Shown in pieces: positions 6,831 to 9,968 of a stretch of 9,968 bases of DNA (the stretch's first letter is position 1; each line of letters begins with the position of its first letter). The position numbers and the translations under genes were made by a program. A model generated the notes under the pieces. That model had not been told where the DNA came from, made no database searches, and worked only from the letters and a program-made list of their open reading frames with translations. Location of the stretch: the NCBI GenBank assembly GCA_026392575.1, contig JAPLBU010000064.1:1-9968 (forward strand), read 5' to 3'. The stretch comes from Actinomycetota bacterium. GTDB taxonomy: Bacteria; Actinomycetota; Actinomycetes; S36-B12.

Positions 6831-7922
6831 CAGGCCACGACCAGATCGCGGGACTGATGGTTGGCGACGAGCACGCCGTCGGCCGTGGCGATCACGATGT
6901 CCTCGATTCGTGCACCGAACTTCCCCTCGACGTAGAACCCCGGCTCGATGCTGAAGGCCATCCCGGCAGCCAGCACCGTGTCGTTGCCGGCCACGATGTA
7001 GGGCTCCTCATGGGTCTCGAGGCCGATGCCGTGCCCGGTGCGGTGGATGAACAGGTCGCCCATGCCGGCTCTCGCCAGCACCGACCGGGCCGCCTCGTCG
7101 ACGCTTTCGCATGTGACGCCCGCGCGGGCCCACTCGACGGCTGCAGCCTGTGCCTGCTGCAGCACCTGGTAGCTCGCAGCGAACTCGGCCGGTGCCTCGC
7201 CGATCGCGTACGTCCGGGTGCAGTCGCTGCGATACCCGTCGGGCATCGTGCCGCCGATATCGACCACGACGACATCACCGCGTGCGAGCACGCGGTCGGA
7301 GACTTCGTGGTGCGGACTGGCACCGTTGGGCCCACTTCCGACGATGATGAAGTCGACCCGGACGTGTCCCTCATCGAGGAGGAGCGCGGCGATCTGCTCT
7401 CCGACCTGGCGCTCGGTGCGACCCGGCCGCAGGAGGTCCGGCACCGCCGCATGCACGCGGTCGATCGCCTCGCCCGCAGACAGCAGGGCAGCGATCTCGG
7501 TGGCGTCCTTGCGCATGCGCAGGTGTGAGATGACCGGGCCCGCCAGCGTCTGTGTGGCAGCGGGCAGTGCCGCGCGCAGGGCGAGGACCTTCTCCGCCCA
7601 CATGTGCCACGGTGGTCGCCAACGGAAGCAGGCTCGCAACGAGGGCGTAGGGATCGTCGTTCTCTCCCCAGGACCGGATCGCGAGTCCGAGTGCGCCGAT
7701 GGGGCTCGCCTGCGCGGCGAGGACCTCAAGACGCGGGGCGATGAGGACCGGATCGCCGACGGCCGGCACGACGAGGCACGTCAGCCGCTCGAGTGGGACC
7801 GCGTCGTAGCCCACGAGGTAGCGCAGGTCTGGCCCCGGCGTGACAAGCACGGCATCGACGCCCGCGCTGGCCGCCTGGGCCTGAACGGATGCGAGTCGAG
7901 CCGCATGAGCTCCGCCGTGCAT
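6830..7922 (-). pseudogene. Frameshifted M24 family Xaa-Pro peptidase (PepE/PepQ-like)
   Basis: Metallopeptidase of the creatinase/prolidase fold, split by a frameshift near 7605. The N-terminal part (7922 to about 7605, 106 residues) is a creatinase-type domain with LVTPGPDLRYLVGYD (26-40) and RSWGENDDPYALV (83-95). The catalytic part continues in another frame from HMWAEKVLALR (about 7606) to the TGA at 6832-6830. One missing base would give T-V-A-H-M-W-A-E-K and a protein near 364 residues, close to mycobacterial PepE. All five metal ligands remain, numbered in the repaired chain: D222 (VVVDIGG), D234 (YRSDCTR), H298 (RTGHGIG), E327 (SIEPGFY) and E341 (ARIEDIV). The start ATG at 7922 has GGAGG four bases upstream. 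Unrepaired translation would run in the wrong frame to 7371, giving 183 residues. Sequencing error, a recent mutation or recoding are all possible; no slippery heptamer is evident. Confidence 0.88.
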
Positions 7923-7989
7923 GGATCCTCCGATCGTCCGCATGAGTCTATGCGCTGATCGGCAGCGGGACCGGTGGCACACTGCGGCC
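7923..7989. promoter_or_regulatory. Divergent promoter region between the peptidase operon and the exonuclease gene
   Basis: This 67-bp gap must hold starts for both directions. Minus strand: TAGACT (7945-7950) is a fair -10, placing the transcript start near 7938, just ahead of GGAGG (7927-7931) and the ATG at 7922; no good -35 is visible. Plus strand: CACACT (7978-7983) is a possible -10, with CTGATC (7955-7960) as a weak -35 at 17 bases. That would start the transcript on or next to the exonuclease ATG at 7990, i.e. leaderless, consistent with the lack of a ribosome site there. Confidence 0.35.
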
Positions 7990-8940
7990 ATGTCCCCTCG
8001 GCAGCGATCGACTCTGGTTCTGGATTCGGCCTCCCTGTACTACCGCTCGTTCTTCGCCCTCCCGGAGAAGATGACGGCACCGGACGGTCGTCCGCACAAC
8101 GCCGTCCGCGGCTTCCTCAGCACGGTCACCCGTCTGGTCGACATGCACGACCCGACGGCGCTCGTGGCGTGCTGGGACGCCGACTGGCGACCGGCCTGGC
8201 GGGTCGAGCTGGTGCCCACCTACAAGGCTCACCGGGTGGCGGATGAAGGTGCGCCCGACGGGTCGGGCGGTGAGGCCGAGCCCGAGTCCCTGGGACCGCA
8301 GGCCGTGGCAATCGCCGAACTGCTCGATGCCATGGGCCTTTCCCGCTGGGGTGTCGAGGGATACGAGGCAGACGATGTGATCGGCAGCGTCGTGGCACAG
8401 AGCACCGATCCGTGCATCGTGGTCACCGGTGACCGTGACCTCGTTCAGCTCATCGATGCTCACACGCGCGTGCTGCTCACCGTCAACGGCGGGATGGAGA
8501 AGTGGCCGCTCATCGACCAGGACGCCGCCCGCGATCGTTTCGGAGTCCCGCCGGACCGGTATGTGGACCTCGCGGTACTGCGCGGAGATCCATCTGACGG
8601 GCTCCCCGGCGTCCCGGGAATCGGTGCCAAGACGGCTGCGGCGCTCGTTCTTGCGTTCGGCTCGATGGACGGGATCCTTGCGGCCGCTTCCGCTGCGACC
8701 CCGGTCCGGCCGATGACGCCGCGGCTCGCCGGCGCACTGCTCGACAACGCCGATGCGATCGGTCGCGCGGAGCGGGTGACGACCGTCGTCCGAGACCTCG
8801 ATCTGTCGGGTCCGGTCCCCTCCCTCTCGGGACGGACAGGCGATCCCGCTGCCCTGGCTGGGCTCGCGGCCCGTTGGGGTGTCCAGCGACAGGTGGCCGA
8901 CCTGCTGGCTGCCCTGGATCGTCAGACGGTCGACGAGTAG
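7990..8940 (+). CDS. 5'-3' exonuclease / flap endonuclease-like nuclease
   Basis: Stand-alone relative of the 5' nuclease domain of DNA polymerase I, expected to trim 5' flaps and Okazaki or repair intermediates. Rv2090 of M. tuberculosis and the FenA type of M. smegmatis are likely counterparts, with similar length (316 residues here). Acidic metal-site residues appear in order: D12 (LVLDSAS), D63 and D65 (CWDADW), E126, D128 and D129 (GYEADD), D148 and D150 (TGDRD), and D200 and D203 (LRGDPSDG). The arch motif PTYKAHR is at 76-82. The helix-three-turn-helix is GLPGVPGIGAKTAAAL (204-219). The start at 7990 is chosen because MSPRQRSTLVLDSAS fits the family. An in-frame ATG at 7921 would overlap the divergent peptidase start codon. 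No ribosome site precedes 7990. The gene ends inside the convergent helicase gene. Confidence 0.93.
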   Translation: MSPRQRSTLVLDSASLYYRSFFALPEKMTAPDGRPHNAVRGFLSTVTRLVDMHDPTALVACWDADWRPAWRVELVPTYKAHRVADEGAPDGSGGEAEPESLGPQAVAIAELLDAMGLSRWGVEGYEADDVIGSVVAQSTDPCIVVTGDRDLVQLIDAHTRVLLTVNGGMEKWPLIDQDAARDRFGVPPDRYVDLAVLRGDPSDGLPGVPGIGAKTAAALVLAFGSMDGILAAASAATPVRPMTPRLAGALLDNADAIGRAERVTTVVRDLDLSGPVPSLSGRTGDPAALAGLAARWGVQRQVADLLAALDRQTVDE

Positions 8941-9968
8941 GAGACGACCCCCCGGCTGACGAGGTCGCTCGCTGCATGAGCGGTGAGACGCAGGGGGTCC
9001 GATGGATCCACGGCCTGGGCGATCTGTCCGAGCAGATCGATGACCTGGCGCATCCATCGCACGAAGTCACCGGCGGTGATGTCGGCATGTGTCAGCACCT
9101 GCAGCAGGTTGGCGCCACCCGCCCAGCGGAAGGTGGCGTCGACGATTCCTGCGTCGGGTGACCGAGTGATGTCGAGCCCGTGTCGCGTCTCGAGATCATG
9201 CAGTTCGACCGACAGCGTGCCGAGTCGCTCCACACTCTCGCGCACCTTGCGGTTGGGCATCGCCGGAGGCGTGTCATCGTCCTTGCCGCGTGACTCGTAC
9301 ACGACGGCGGAGCACACGGCGGCCAGCTCGGCCGGGCTCAACTCGTTCCACGCACCGTCCAGCAGGGACTGTGCGGCGAGCAGGTCCGACTCGGTGTACA
9401 GGCGCATGAGCATGTGCCCGGGAGGGGTGACCTCTGCCGAGTCATCCGACGAGGTCAGGTAGCCCAGATCCGTCAGGACCTCGCAGACCTTGTCGAAGCG
9501 GCGGGCAATCGAGTTCGTGCGACCCTCGACGCGGCGCTGCAGGTCGCGTACCTGGCGGTTGGTGCGGTGGTACCGCTCAGCCCAGCGGGCATGGGCCTCC
9601 CGATCGGAGCAGCCATGGCATGGGTGATGCCGCAGTTGTGCGCGCAGTCGGGCGATCTGCTCGTCCTCACTGGTGGCGGCCTGACGTCTTCGCTCGTCGT
9701 ACGGGACCTCTGCCACCGCGGCATGCAGAGCTGTCGCGAGTTCGCGACGGGCCCGGACGTCCTTTGCGACGAATCCCTTCGGAACCTGGATGCTGGTGAA
9801 AGCCTCGACGGGCTGGCTGGTGTCCGCGATGGAGACGCGACGCACCTGCCCATCAGCGGTGAGCACCATCGGCCGGGTTGCATCGCGCGGGCTGCGACTG
9901 CGGCGGTGATCGAGGACCACTGCCGGCCCCGACCGGCGTCCGGTGGGGATCATGAAGATGTCGCCCTG
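8922..9968 (-). CDS. helY: HelY-type DEAD/DEAH-box helicase, C-terminal part
   Basis: The last 348 residues of a large superfamily 2 helicase related to Ski2/Mtr4; full actinobacterial HelY proteins are about 900 residues. The reading frame is open to the window edge, so the start and the helicase core (Walker A, DEAD/DEAH) lie outside. The visible part begins QGDIFMIPTGRRSGPAVVLD, a small beta domain seen after the helicase core, then VLTADGQVRRVS and the IPK-like stretch QVPKGF. Next is a coiled stretch with HHPCHGCSDRE, whose C-x2-C pair is typical of this group. The end (about 185-345) is the DSHCT helical domain, with LLDGAWNELSPAELAAV and GDFVRWMRQVIDLLGQIAQA. The ATG at 9953 is internal, not a start. 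The stop lies 19 bases inside the convergent exonuclease gene. The probable role is RNA or DNA unwinding; the substrate is not known from sequence. Confidence 0.92.
   Translation of the reverse strand, partial: QGDIFMIPTGRRSGPAVVLDHRRSRSPRDATRPMVLTADGQVRRVSIADTSQPVEAFTSIQVPKGFVAKDVRARRELATALHAAVAEVPYDERRRQAATSEDEQIARLRAQLRHHPCHGCSDREAHARWAERYHRTNRQVRDLQRRVEGRTNSIARRFDKVCEVLTDLGYLTSSDDSAEVTPPGHMLMRLYTESDLLAAQSLLDGAWNELSPAELAAVCSAVVYESRGKDDDTPPAMPNRKVRESVERLGTLSVELHDLETRHGLDITRSPDAGIVDATFRWAGGANLLQVLTHADITAGDFVRWMRQVIDLLGQIAQAVDPSDPLRLTAHAASDLVSRGVVSYSSTV

Noticed and set aside
5496..6857. A 453-codon plus-strand frame opposite the acyl-CoA dehydrogenase
   Set aside because: Low-complexity, charged sequence without motifs; the dehydrogenase on the minus strand is complete and well conserved.
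7601..7729. The peptidase catalytic domain as an independent gene starting at the ATG at 7603 or 7729
   Set aside because: No ribosome site precedes 7603. The residues read from 7729 to 7607 are a non-homologous shadow of the creatinase-type domain. A frameshifted single gene explains the data better.
8928..8949. GGTCG / CGACC arms after the exonuclease, as a possible terminator
   Set aside because: A five-base stem with a 12-base loop, no T-run, and located inside the helicase gene: too weak to call.
7948..9057. A 369-codon minus-strand frame opposite the exonuclease
   Set aside because: Arg- and Gly-rich sequence without a domain; the plus-strand nuclease has all its metal-site motifs.

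Overview
The window is GC-rich chromosomal DNA from an actinobacterium. RbpA and HelY are essentially actinobacterial proteins. The grouping of lipoprotein N-acyltransferase with polyprenol-phosphate mannose synthase, and the many GTGA, ATGA and TGATG gene junctions, fit the same phylum. Lnt and the mannose synthase are separate proteins here, unlike the fused Ppm1 of Mycobacterium tuberculosis. Genus cannot be fixed from this sequence. I see no RNA gene, mobile element, CRISPR array or phage gene, and no hidden defence or biosynthetic system. It reads as conserved core chromosome.

Layout from left to right. Bases 1-75 hold no gene but contain half of a perfect 21-bp tandem duplication. A secreted CAP-domain protein lies on the minus strand (76-615). 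A 212-bp divergent region (616-827) carries two overlapping sigma-R/sigma-H-like promoter candidates and an imperfect palindrome. rbpA follows on the plus strand (828-1190). It meets fxsA tail to tail at one CTAG that serves as stop codon for both.

From 7922 leftwards to 1187 runs a tightly packed minus-strand cluster that looks like one operon: M24 Xaa-Pro peptidase, acyl-CoA dehydrogenase, YtcJ-type amidohydrolase, Lnt, polyprenol-phosphate mannose synthase and FxsA. Every junction is an overlap of 1-4 nt or a gap of 3-9 nt. The peptidase is broken by a frameshift near 7605: its N-terminal domain and its catalytic domain are in different frames. Lnt and the mannose synthase both serve envelope maturation, by acylating lipoproteins and by supplying lipid-linked mannose for glycosylation. 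The three upstream enzymes are catabolic or of unknown substrate.

A 67-bp divergent region (7923-7989) separates that cluster from a plus-strand 5'-3' FEN-type exonuclease (7990-8940). The exonuclease overlaps by 19 nt the 3' end of a convergent helY-type helicase gene, of which only the C-terminal 348 residues are in the window (8922-9968). The gene content matches two neighbourhoods that I recall as nearby in M. tuberculosis (rbpA-ppm1-fxsA and pepE-exonuclease-helY), here joined into one block.
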